DNA from: Acidimicrobiales bacterium
GTDB taxonomy: Bacteria; Actinomycetota; Acidimicrobiia; Acidimicrobiales; Poriferisodalaceae
Reading direction: 5' to 3'
Assembly: GCA_020439485.1 (NCBI GenBank)
Contig: JAGQSP010000355.1
Coordinates: forward strand, 1-10,065
DNA: 10,065 nucleotides
Shown here: piece after piece, positions 1 through 6,227 of the stretch
Numbering within the stretch: the first letter of the stretch is position 1
Layout of the letters: each line of letters opens with the position of its first letter
The notes under the pieces: model-generated
The model's input: only the letters and a program-made list of their open reading frames with translations
What the model was told of the DNA's origin: nothing
Databases searched by the model: none
Program-made: the position numbers and the translations under genes

Positions 1-457
1 TCGGGCAGAGGTGCCACTTGCCAACAGCGAAGGTGGCGTAGCCGGCGTCGCCCAGCAGCTCTGCCATGGTGGCCGCGTTGTGGCTGATGCGGCCACGCAT
101 GTGTGGGAATCCGGTGTCGAAGTTCGAGATCGCCCTCATCCCCACGGTGTGGTGATTGCGACCTGTCAGCAGGGCGGCGCGTGTGGGCGAACACAGGGCG
201 GTGGTGTGGAAGTTGGTGTATCGCAGGCCACCTGCGGCCAGGCGATCGATGTTGGGGGTGTCGATGGTCGAGCCGAAACAGCCGAAATGCGAGAAGCCGG
301 CGTCGTCGAACAAGATCACGACGACGTTGGGCTTGCCCTCGAGGTCAGGGGCCTCGGGCCACCACGGTTGGGAGTCTTCGCGCAGCCGTCCTATGACCCC
401 ACCGAAGTCTTCGGCGCCCGGCATCGGGTTGGTGTCCTGGTGTCCAGAGTCGCTCAT
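1..457 (-). CDS. Arylsulfatase, N-terminal part (cut by window start)
   Basis: The first 152 residues of a type I sulfatase, which hydrolyses sulfate esters with a formylglycine made from an active-site cysteine. The reading frame runs leftward from an ATG at 457 and is open to base 2, so the C-terminal two thirds or more lie outside the window. Visible motifs are the metal-binding pair in VVVILFDDAGFSHFG (D51, D52), the signature C89-S-P-T-R93 followed by AALLTGRNHH (C-x-P-x-R, the formylglycine site), and GKWHL (K147, H149). The cysteine at the modification site means the Cys-type formylglycine-generating enzyme would mature it. There is no signal peptide before the domain, so the enzyme is probably cytoplasmic and acts on an imported ester. 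I see no good ribosome binding site before the ATG. It is divergent from the HpaB-type hydroxylase and shares its promoter gap. The substrate cannot be told from the sequence. Confidence 0.93.
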   Translation of the reverse strand, partial: MSDSGHQDTNPMPGAEDFGGVIGRLREDSQPWWPEAPDLEGKPNVVVILFDDAGFSHFGCFGSTIDTPNIDRLAAGGLRYTNFHTTALCSPTRAALLTGRNHHTVGMRAISNFDTGFPHMRGRISHNAATMAELLGDAGYATFAVGKWHLCP

Positions 458-563
458 GGGCCGACCATAACCAGCCGCCCACTTCGGTCTTCAATCGAGC
501 CTCGGCTACGCTGTTCGCTGTAGTGATCACTACAGAAACACGCCAACTCTGGAAGGACTTGGG
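458..563. promoter_or_regulatory. Divergent promoter gap, sulfatase / hydroxylase
   Basis: A 106-base gap between the starts of two divergent genes, so it should hold both promoters. It contains a perfect 18-bp palindrome at 518-535 (listed separately) and a Shine-Dalgarno GGAAGGA at 551-557, six bases before the hydroxylase ATG at 564. I found no convincing -35/-10 pair on either strand. No regulator gene is adjacent within the window. Confidence 0.6.
518..535. promoter_or_regulatory. Perfect 18-bp palindrome, probable operator
   Basis: The sequence CTGTAGTGATCACTACAG equals its own reverse complement over all 18 bases; the bases just outside (G517, A536) do not pair. It sits 28 bases before the ATG of the hydroxylase and 60 bases before the sulfatase start. 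There is no unpaired loop, which argues against an RNA terminator and for the binding site of a dimeric repressor of TetR, GntR or MarR type. The regulator is not encoded in the window, so its family is unknown. Confidence 0.7.
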
Positions 564-2021
564 ATGGGGGCTAGGACAGGCGCGCAATACCTGGAAGGGC
601 TGGCCGACCGAGGTCGCGAGATCTGGGTCGAGGGCGAACGCGTCGACGATGTGGCGGCCCACCCCAAGCTCAGCGGCGCAGCCCGGTCGCTGGCCGCCTA
701 CTTCGACAGGCAGAACGATCACGCCGACCTGTGCTTGGTGCACGACCCCGACCTCGACGAGCCGGTCAGCGTCAGCCACATGGTGCCCAGGTCGAAGGAA
801 GACCTGTTCGTACGTCACCGCGGGCTGGTGAAGCTGACCGAGGGTTCCATGGGAATCATGGGGCGCACGCCCGACTACATGAACATGAAGTTCTCGGCGT
901 TTTGTGCCGCACCGTGGGTGTGGGCCGGCGAAGACAACCGCAACGAACGGGGCGCCGCCAACATCGTCGATCTGCGGCGCCGACTGGCCGGCGACGACAT
1001 CGCGTTGACCCACACGATCATCCAACCCAACAACGACAAGCGCACCGACGCCAAGATCCTCGACAACAAGGTGACGGTGCGAAAGGTCGGCGAGACACCC
1101 GACGGCATCATCGTTCGTGGTGCCAGGGTGTTGGCGACTCTGGCACCGTTCGCAGACGAGCAGGCTGTGTACCCCGCACTGCCGCTGCCTCCCGGGGCCG
1201 ACGACTACGCCGTGTCGTTCGTCATTCCGCTGGACACGCCGGGGCTCAAGTTCTGGTGCCGCGACAGCTTCTCGGCGCCCTGGTCGCAGCGCCACGACAA
1301 GCCGATCTCGGCTCGCTACGACGAACAGGACGCGTTCTGCGTTTTCGACGATGTGCTGGTGCCGTGGGATCGGGTGCTGATCGACGGAGACGTCGACATC
1401 TACAACTCGATTCGCCAGACCCAGTACGCAATCCACATGACCACCCAGTCGACGATTCGCGCTCTCACCAAGCTCGAGTTCGCCTATGGGCTGGCCACAC
1501 GCATGGCCGAGATCATCGGTGACCAATCGCCTGCGACCAACGACATGTTGGGCGAGATCGCCTGCTACGTGCAGACGACCCGCAATGCCGTCGAGCTATC
1601 GATCGAGCAGGGTTGGGAGCGCGAGCGCGACGGCATGTGGTTTCCCAATGGGCGCTGCCTCGACCCCATGCGTGCCCTTCTGGCCACCTGGATGCCCCGC
1701 GTTCAAGAGATCATGACCCTGATAGGCAGCCACAATCTGTTGACCACACCCAGTGCGTCGCAGTTCGATAACCCGGGCGATCGCCCCCTTATCGACGAGA
1801 CCCTGTTCGGCGCCAACGATGTGGCCGCCGACGAACGGTCGGCAGTGTTCCGCCTGGCCTGGGATTTCATCGGATCTGGCCTCGCCGGCCGCGGGTTCCT
1901 GTACGAGCGCTTCTATCTGACCTCGGCGACGCGCAACCGTCAGACGTTGCACCTGGCGCTGTCAGATCGCCAACGGCCGGCCGCCCTGGTCGACGAGATG
2001 CTTGCGCTGGCGCGAAGCTGA
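564..2021 (+). CDS. HpaB/PvcC-type FADH2-dependent aromatic hydroxylase
   Basis: A 485-residue protein of the 4-hydroxyphenylacetate 3-monooxygenase large-component family, flavin monooxygenases that use reduced FAD and O2 to ortho-hydroxylate phenolic substrates. Length is normal for the family (about 480-520). Recognisable blocks are EGSMGIMGRTPDYMN (93-107), HTIIQPNNDK (150-159), CVFDDVLVPWDRV (259-271) and the C-terminal GSGLAGRGFLYERFY (437-451). R101, Y105 and H150 lie where Thermus HpaB has its substrate- and oxygen-site Arg, Tyr and His, judged from motif position only. The ATG at 564 has a good Shine-Dalgarno (GGAAGGA, six-base spacer). A nitroreductase-fold gene follows four bases or less after the stop, so the two are probably co-translated. 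No HpaC-type flavin reductase is seen, so FADH2 must come from elsewhere. The true substrate is unknown; family members also act on halophenols and other phenolic intermediates. Confidence 0.92.
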   Translation: MGARTGAQYLEGLADRGREIWVEGERVDDVAAHPKLSGAARSLAAYFDRQNDHADLCLVHDPDLDEPVSVSHMVPRSKEDLFVRHRGLVKLTEGSMGIMGRTPDYMNMKFSAFCAAPWVWAGEDNRNERGAANIVDLRRRLAGDDIALTHTIIQPNNDKRTDAKILDNKVTVRKVGETPDGIIVRGARVLATLAPFADEQAVYPALPLPPGADDYAVSFVIPLDTPGLKFWCRDSFSAPWSQRHDKPISARYDEQDAFCVFDDVLVPWDRVLIDGDVDIYNSIRQTQYAIHMTTQSTIRALTKLEFAYGLATRMAEIIGDQSPATNDMLGEIACYVQTTRNAVELSIEQGWERERDGMWFPNGRCLDPMRALLATWMPRVQEIMTLIGSHNLLTTPSASQFDNPGDRPLIDETLFGANDVAADERSAVFRLAWDFIGSGLAGRGFLYERFYLTSATRNRQTLHLALSDRQRPAALVDEMLALARS

Positions 2022-2025
2022 GCTG

Positions 2026-2685
2026 GTGAATTCCGACGAACAGTCCGAAACCGCCCCTGTCAGGCTGGACCCGCCCGCAGAGCTGTCCATGGCGTTGGGC
2101 GAGGCCATGTTCACCCAGAGGGCCATCCGCAGATTCGACCCGCAGCGACCCATCTCAGATCAACAGCTGAGGCTGGTGCTGGACGCGGCCACCAAGGCTC
2201 CGACGGGTGCCAACATCCAGCCGGTGCGGCCGCTGGTGATACGCGACCGCGAACTGATCAGACGATTCGGTGCGCTGTATCACGAGGCGTGGTGGGCAAA
2301 ACGTGCCGACGCCTACGGGTGGGAGCCCGATCAAGAGCTGCCCGTCGACTCGCCCTATGTGATGCCGGCTCTGCTGGCCTCCGAGATGGTCGACGCGCCG
2401 GTTGTGGTGTTGTTCTGGTCGACGGGTGCCCCCGGCAACTCTGTGTTCCCGGCAGTGCAGAACATGATGCTGGCGGCCAGGGCCCTGGGCATCGGCTCGG
2501 TTCTGACCACGCTGCATCCGTCGGTGATGAGCCGGGTGCACGAGATGTTCGATGTGCCTGCCGATGTCAGGTTCCACTGCTGTGTGCCGCTGGGCTACCC
2601 GAGGGGAGCCTTTGGCACCACTCAGCGTTTGCCCAGCAGTGTCACCACCAACTGGAACCGGTGGGGCCAGAGCCCGCCCTGGTAG
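2026..2685 (+). CDS. Nitroreductase-family flavoprotein
   Basis: About 219 residues of the FMN-dependent nitroreductase fold, oxidoreductases that use NAD(P)H to reduce nitro, quinone, flavin or halogenated aromatic groups. Family signatures are the N-terminal TQRAIRRFDP (30-39), the FMN-phosphate region KAPTGANIQPVRP (57-69) and VFPAVQNMMLAARALGIGSVLTT (140-162), and the late VPLGYPRGAFG (187-197). A Trp/Tyr-rich stretch (YHEAWWAKRADAYGWEP, 85-101) probably forms the substrate lid. I chose GTG at 2026, just behind the hydroxylase stop (TGA 2019-2021); an in-frame TTG at 2002 would overlap that gene by 20 bases, and ATG at 2089 is also possible since the conserved domain begins after it. None has a strong Shine-Dalgarno, which suits translational coupling. 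Because it sits directly behind an HpaB-type enzyme, it may act on the same aromatic compound or supply reduced flavin; this is inference. Confidence 0.88.
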   Translation: MNSDEQSETAPVRLDPPAELSMALGEAMFTQRAIRRFDPQRPISDQQLRLVLDAATKAPTGANIQPVRPLVIRDRELIRRFGALYHEAWWAKRADAYGWEPDQELPVDSPYVMPALLASEMVDAPVVVLFWSTGAPGNSVFPAVQNMMLAARALGIGSVLTTLHPSVMSRVHEMFDVPADVRFHCCVPLGYPRGAFGTTQRLPSSVTTNWNRWGQSPPW

Positions 2686-2688
2686 CGG

Positions 2689-2704
2689 CACACCCCTTGG
2701 TGTG
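2689..2704. terminator. Small hairpin between convergent genes
   Basis: CACACC-CCTT-GGTGTG forms a perfect six-base-pair stem with a four-base loop inside the 22-base gap between the nitroreductase stop (2685) and the purU stop (2708). It would serve both converging transcripts. There is no T run on either side, so it is a weak or Rho-assisted terminator at best. Confidence 0.4.
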
Positions 2705-2707
2705 GGG

Positions 2708-3562
2708 TCACGGGAACACCACCGTTTTGTCGGCGACGCGCATGATGCGGTCTTCGGCCCAGGCCTTGACCGCCCGCGACAACACCAGGCGCTCGATGTC
2801 TTGGCCCAGCTCGACCAGCTGACCGGCGGTATGGGTGTGGTTCACCCTTGCCACCTCTTGCTCGATGATGGGGCCCTCGTCGAGGTCGGCAGTGACGAAG
2901 TGGGCGGTGGCTCCGACCAGCTTGACCCCTCGAGCGTGGGCCTGGTGATAGGGCTTGGCGCCCTTGAACCCGGGCAGGAACGAGTGGTGGATGTTGATGG
3001 CTCGTCCGTCGAGAAACGCACACAGATCGTCGGAGAGAATCTGCATATAGCGCGCCAGCACCACCAGGTCGATGCGGTGGGCCTCGACCAGTTCGCGAAT
3101 CTGGGCCTCTTGGGTCGGCTTCGTGTCGTTGGTGACCGGCAGGTGCACGAACTCGATGCCATAGCGGTCGACAGCGGGGCGGCAGTCGGGGTGGTTGGAC
3201 ACCACCAGCGGGATGTCTACGTCGAGCATCCCGGCACGCCAGCGATACAGCAGATCGACGAGGCAGTGGTCGAACTTGGACACCATGATGAGCACGCGCG
3301 GACGCTGGGCCCGCGGCCTGACCCGCAGCTGGGCTCCGTCGCCGGCAATGTCGCCGATGCGCCGATCGACGGCGGCGTGAATGGCTGCGGAGTCGTCTCC
3401 GGGCGTCGCGACGATGGTGCGCATGCAGAACGTGTTGGTGTCTGGGTCGGTGAATTGGGCGTTCTCGACGATGTTGCCGTGGACGTCGAGCAGCCCGCCG
3501 GTCACGGCATGCACCAGGCCCGGCTTGTCGTCGCAGATGAGGGTGAGGATGTGGTCGGTCAT
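2708..3562 (-). CDS. purU: Formyltetrahydrofolate deformylase PurU
   Basis: A 284-residue hydrolase that splits 10-formyltetrahydrofolate into formate and tetrahydrofolate in the cytoplasm, balancing one-carbon folates and feeding formate-dependent purine synthesis. Residues 1-80 form the regulatory ACT domain (LTLICDDKPGLVHAVTGGLL at 6-25), and 88-284 the formyltransferase-like catalytic domain. The catalytic triad is visible as N190 and H192 in NIHHSFLPGFKGAKPYHQA (190-208) and D228 in ADLDEGPIIEQ (225-235). This long motif with GVKLVGATAHFVT is typical of PurU and separates it from the glycinamide formyltransferase PurN. Length matches the family (about 280). The ATG at 3562 starts directly at the ACT domain; no clear Shine-Dalgarno is seen. 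It lies 24 bases behind the HNH endonuclease stop on the same strand, so it is likely read through from that gene and perhaps from its SOS promoter. Confidence 0.96.
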   Translation of the reverse strand: MTDHILTLICDDKPGLVHAVTGGLLDVHGNIVENAQFTDPDTNTFCMRTIVATPGDDSAAIHAAVDRRIGDIAGDGAQLRVRPRAQRPRVLIMVSKFDHCLVDLLYRWRAGMLDVDIPLVVSNHPDCRPAVDRYGIEFVHLPVTNDTKPTQEAQIRELVEAHRIDLVVLARYMQILSDDLCAFLDGRAINIHHSFLPGFKGAKPYHQAHARGVKLVGATAHFVTADLDEGPIIEQEVARVNHTHTAGQLVELGQDIERLVLSRAVKAWAEDRIMRVADKTVVFP

Positions 3563-3586
3563 GGGTACGGGCGAGGGTAGTTGGCT

Positions 3587-4963
3587 CTAGCCGCCAGCAG
3601 CCGCGGGGGAGTACTGGGTCTGCGATTTAGTGGCACCCGAGGGCAGCGGGTTGGTCCATCGGTCGACGAGCCGGTTGGTGTGTCGCTGGACCAACATCCA
3701 CTCGCCCGGCGCCTCGCCCACCTTCAATCGACAACCCATCTGGTGCAGACGCTGGTGATGGAACGGGCAGAGCAGGGCCAGGTTGGCCAGATCCGTGAGG
3801 CCACCGTCCTCCCACTCGATGAGGTGATGTGCGTCGCACCCTGCGGCCGAGCGGCCGCAGCCGTCCCAAATGCAGAATCCATCGCGGATCGCCAGAGCGA
3901 GCCGCTGGACCTCATTGGCATGGCGGCTGCTGCGTCCGAGATCGAGCCGATGGGTTTCGCAATCGACCATCCAGACGAACAGCTCGGCCTTGTTGGCCAG
4001 CAGCTCGAACCACCGAGCGACCGGAACCGGATCGCCGCCCGTCGTGCGTGCACCAGACGAATCGAGCACCAGGTGAGCTGCAGACTTCTTCGACTTACCC
4101 GGGTTGAGGAGCAGGTCGGCGAAGGCATCGGCCCGGCGCTGACCCGGACTTCGAGAATCGTTGTCGTGCATGCCGTAACGCTTGCGGCGCGCCCCTGGCG
4201 CCGACTGTGATTTGTCGTTCCGATGCCATTGGCTGCGGTTGGCGGCCTCGAGTTTGTCGGCTATCTGGCTGCCGGTGACCGGGTCGGTCTTCAGGTAGAA
4301 CCAGTAGCACCCGTCGTCGTCGATGCCCCAGCCGGCGACTCGCAGGCGGCGCTGTCGTTCGTGGCGGGCCTCTGGCTCCAGCTCGTCGTGTTCGCGCTGG
4401 GCCCGGCGGATCAGCTGCCTTGTCGTATCGGCCGAACCGCAGGCGATTGCCTCGTCGAGCAGCCGAGCGACAACGGCCTCGGGCAGATCGCACTGGGTCA
4501 GCAGGTCGGCCTGTTCGATGTTGATCAGCCCCGCGTCGAGGGCGGCAGCGACGAACGGGAACCTGGACAGCAGCGCTGCACGCTTCTGGGTCTCGATGCG
4601 TTCGCGGGTTGAAGGCTCGGGCGCTGGCGGCTCGCTGTCGGCATCCGGCTTGCTGTCGGCATCGGGCTTGGTGTCGGGCTCGGTTGCAGGCGCGGGCGGC
4701 TCGCTGTCGGCATCTGGCTCGGGTTCGGGGTCGGAGAGGTCGGGCCCCTGGTGTTGGCGCAGACGTTCGACGACGCGAGTGAGTGTGGCCTCGTAGCCAC
4801 CGAGCCTGGCCCGCGCCCTGCGGCACGCGCCGAGCCTCTGCTCGACCTCGCTCAACTGGAGCAACTCGAGGTCGCTCTCGGCCAGCACGTGGACTCCGAC
4901 GAGTCTGGCCCCAGCCGCCTGTGCGTTTGTTCTCTCCACCACATCCGGCATTGTATCGAACAT
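3587..4963 (-). CDS. DUF222 / HNH endonuclease protein (13E12 repeat family)
   Basis: A 458-residue member of the actinobacterial DUF222-HNH family, of which the mycobacterial 13E12 repeat proteins are part. DUF222 covers about residues 26-340. It is interrupted by an acidic Pro/Asp/Glu linker (76-118) that contains a repeated segment. The C-terminal HNH nuclease domain has the zinc-type cysteines and metal ligands: C364, C369, then C376-D-A-H-H380, N394 in LTDLANLALLCP, and H402-H403/H407. All key residues are intact. The family's cellular role is poorly defined; a DNA-cutting role follows from the fold. The ATG at 4963 lies inside the LexA box; alternatives are ATG 4951, GTG 4942 (fits a leaderless transcript from the promoter described below) and GTG 4888 (GGAG five bases upstream, at the start of the conserved domain). 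A longer frame to 5053 would overlap the MFS gene and is unlikely. purU follows after 24 bases. Confidence 0.92.
   Translation of the reverse strand: MFDTMPDVVERTNAQAAGARLVGVHVLAESDLELLQLSEVEQRLGACRRARARLGGYEATLTRVVERLRQHQGPDLSDPEPEPDADSEPPAPATEPDTKPDADSKPDADSEPPAPEPSTRERIETQKRAALLSRFPFVAAALDAGLINIEQADLLTQCDLPEAVVARLLDEAIACGSADTTRQLIRRAQREHDELEPEARHERQRRLRVAGWGIDDDGCYWFYLKTDPVTGSQIADKLEAANRSQWHRNDKSQSAPGARRKRYGMHDNDSRSPGQRRADAFADLLLNPGKSKKSAAHLVLDSSGARTTGGDPVPVARWFELLANKAELFVWMVDCETHRLDLGRSSRHANEVQRLALAIRDGFCIWDGCGRSAAGCDAHHLIEWEDGGLTDLANLALLCPFHHQRLHQMGCRLKVGEAPGEWMLVQRHTNRLVDRWTNPLPSGATKSQTQYSPAAAGG
4622..4714 (-). repeat. In-frame repeats coding the acidic linker
   Basis: A 24-base unit at 4622-4645 recurs at 4691-4714 with one mismatch, 69 bases apart (23 codons). 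Its core GCTGTCGGCATC (plus strand) occurs a third time at 4652-4663. The repeats encode Pro-Asp-Ala-Asp-Ser units, followed by Glu-Pro-Pro-Ala-Pro in two copies. All offsets are multiples of three, so copy-number change would keep the endonuclease in frame. Confidence 0.75.
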
Positions 4964-4978
4964 ATGTTCGACCAACAA
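4950..4978 (-). promoter_or_regulatory. Promoter with LexA box in its spacer
   Basis: On the minus strand TTGTTG (4978-4973) and TACAAT (4955-4950) are separated by exactly 17 bases, and the 16-bp LexA box fills all but one of these. The -10 differs from TATAAT at one base. LexA binding would block RNA polymerase directly. Transcription would begin near 4943, downstream of both ATGs that start the annotated frame. Confidence 0.65.
4956..4971. promoter_or_regulatory. LexA (SOS) box of mycobacterial type
   Basis: TCGAACATATGTTCGA is a perfect 16-bp palindrome and matches the actinobacterial/mycobacterial LexA-binding consensus TCGAAC-N4-GTTCGA in both half-sites. It stands directly in front of, and overlaps, the apparent ATG of the 13E12-type endonuclease. 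Genes of this family are known members of the LexA regulon in Mycobacterium tuberculosis, so both site and neighbour agree. lexA itself is not in the window. Confidence 0.9.
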
Positions 4979-4985
4979 CACCAGC

Positions 4986-6227
4986 TCAGGGTTCGTCGGG
5001 GATTTCTGGCTCGGGGTGGCGATCGATGGGTGTCCAGCGCAGGTCGGCGCCACCCTCGTTGACCGGCGCTGTGCCGCGCAGCCGAAGCCGTGCCAGCGCC
5101 ACCAAACTCAGCGACGACACCCCGACGACGATCCAGGTCAGGTCTTCGCCGACCTCGCCATACAGGGCGGCCGCCGGGAACGAAGACAGGCCGGCACTCA
5201 AGACCTCGACGGCGCCCATGAGCCCCAGGGCGGCTGCCTGGCGAACCTCGGGGACCGAGCGCGACACGGCGATCTGGGCCGCCACGAACCCGAAGCCCTC
5301 GGCGAAACCGGCAACCGCCATGACCGCGGCCGGGCCGAACACCCCGGGGACGAATCCGTAGAACATCGTCGACACGGCCACCACGCTGATGCCGACCGTC
5401 GCCACCAGCGGTGGGCCAACTCGATCTGCGGTGCGACCAGCCATCGGGCTGACTATCGCTATGGGCGCCGCCAGCACCGTGAAGGCGATGCCGGTCTGGA
5501 AGGTCGTTCCGCCCCGGTCGCTGAACATCAGTGGGATGACGGACTCGAAGGCTCCGATGGTCAGGAAGTAGCTGGCGACGAACAGCAGAGCGCCCTGGAG
5601 GCGCCTGATCTTCAGCAGGTCGAACGATGATCGGCGCTGCTGGGTGTCGATGGCCCCGCGGTCGGCCGGGAGTCGCAGCGCCATCGGCGCCAGCCCTGCC
5701 ACAGCCAGGCCGAACACCAGGAAGGGCAGTCTCAAGCCCCCGATCTCGGCCAGAGCCGCAGCCGCGATGGGGCCGACCATGAAGCCGACGATCTCGCCGA
5801 CGACCAGCCGCCCCAGGTTCTCGCCGACCCGCTCGGGGTCGAGAACCGTCGCAGCCCGTCGGATGCCCGGAATCGCTATGCCTCCGCCGAACCCCAGTGC
5901 GGCGCGGGCCACCATCCACCAGCCGAGCTGGTCGACGAACACCATCGTCAACAGCGCCGCGGCAGTGATCGCCAACCCGACTGTTGCCATGGTTCTGGCA
6001 TGGCCACGATCGGCGTGGTGGGCGAAGCCGACCTGGGCGCAGAACGAGGCGAGAAACCCCGCGGCAACGACGATTCCGACCCCGCCCTCCGAGAACCCGA
6101 GCTGGTCGCGCAGCTCGCCCATGACCGTGACGATGCCCGCGATGGACGCCGAGACCAGCCCGAAGATGATCTGGTAGGGCAGCAGTTCTCGGGCCGGCGA
6201 CCGGTATGGCTGATCGGCCGGTGTCAT
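4986..6227 (-). CDS. MFS transporter, 12 transmembrane segments
   Basis: A 413-residue inner-membrane protein of the major facilitator superfamily, which moves small solutes using the proton gradient or the solute gradient. About twelve hydrophobic segments in two halves are visible, split by a charged central loop near residues 190-215 (RLPADRGAIDTQQRRSSFDL). Each half has a degenerate motif A between its second and third segments: HHADRGHARTM (about 70-80) and AGRTADRVGPP. The C-terminal tail is short, acidic and proline-rich (HPEPEIPDEP). Its ATG at 6225-6227 overlaps the lysR stop as ATGA, so the two genes are translationally coupled. With the divergent dehydrogenase/oxidoreductase/TPP genes, it is a good candidate importer (or exporter) for that pathway's compound; the substrate cannot be read from sequence. 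Confidence 0.9.
   Translation of the reverse strand: MTPADQPYRSPARELLPYQIIFGLVSASIAGIVTVMGELRDQLGFSEGGVGIVVAAGFLASFCAQVGFAHHADRGHARTMATVGLAITAAALLTMVFVDQLGWWMVARAALGFGGGIAIPGIRRAATVLDPERVGENLGRLVVGEIVGFMVGPIAAAALAEIGGLRLPFLVFGLAVAGLAPMALRLPADRGAIDTQQRRSSFDLLKIRRLQGALLFVASYFLTIGAFESVIPLMFSDRGGTTFQTGIAFTVLAAPIAIVSPMAGRTADRVGPPLVATVGISVVAVSTMFYGFVPGVFGPAAVMAVAGFAEGFGFVAAQIAVSRSVPEVRQAAALGLMGAVEVLSAGLSSFPAAALYGEVGEDLTWIVVGVSSLSLVALARLRLRGTAPVNEGGADLRWTPIDRHPEPEIPDEP

Noticed and set aside
345..1526. Long open frame on the minus strand (393 codons) opposite the hydroxylase
   Set aside because: It is antisense to clear HpaB-family motifs, and its own translation has no recognisable domain; long shadow frames are expected in G+C-rich DNA.
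2552..3580. 342-codon plus-strand frame crossing the nitroreductase end and purU
   Set aside because: It runs antisense through all of purU and out of frame through the nitroreductase; no family features are seen.
3587..4963. HNH endonuclease as part of a mobile element or homing intron
   Set aside because: No terminal repeats, transposase or split host gene is seen; it sits neatly between two intact genes with its own promoter.
4964..5053. Upstream extension of the DUF222/HNH gene to 5053
   Set aside because: It would overlap the MFS gene by 68 bases and read through the promoter and SOS box; the added residues do not resemble the family.
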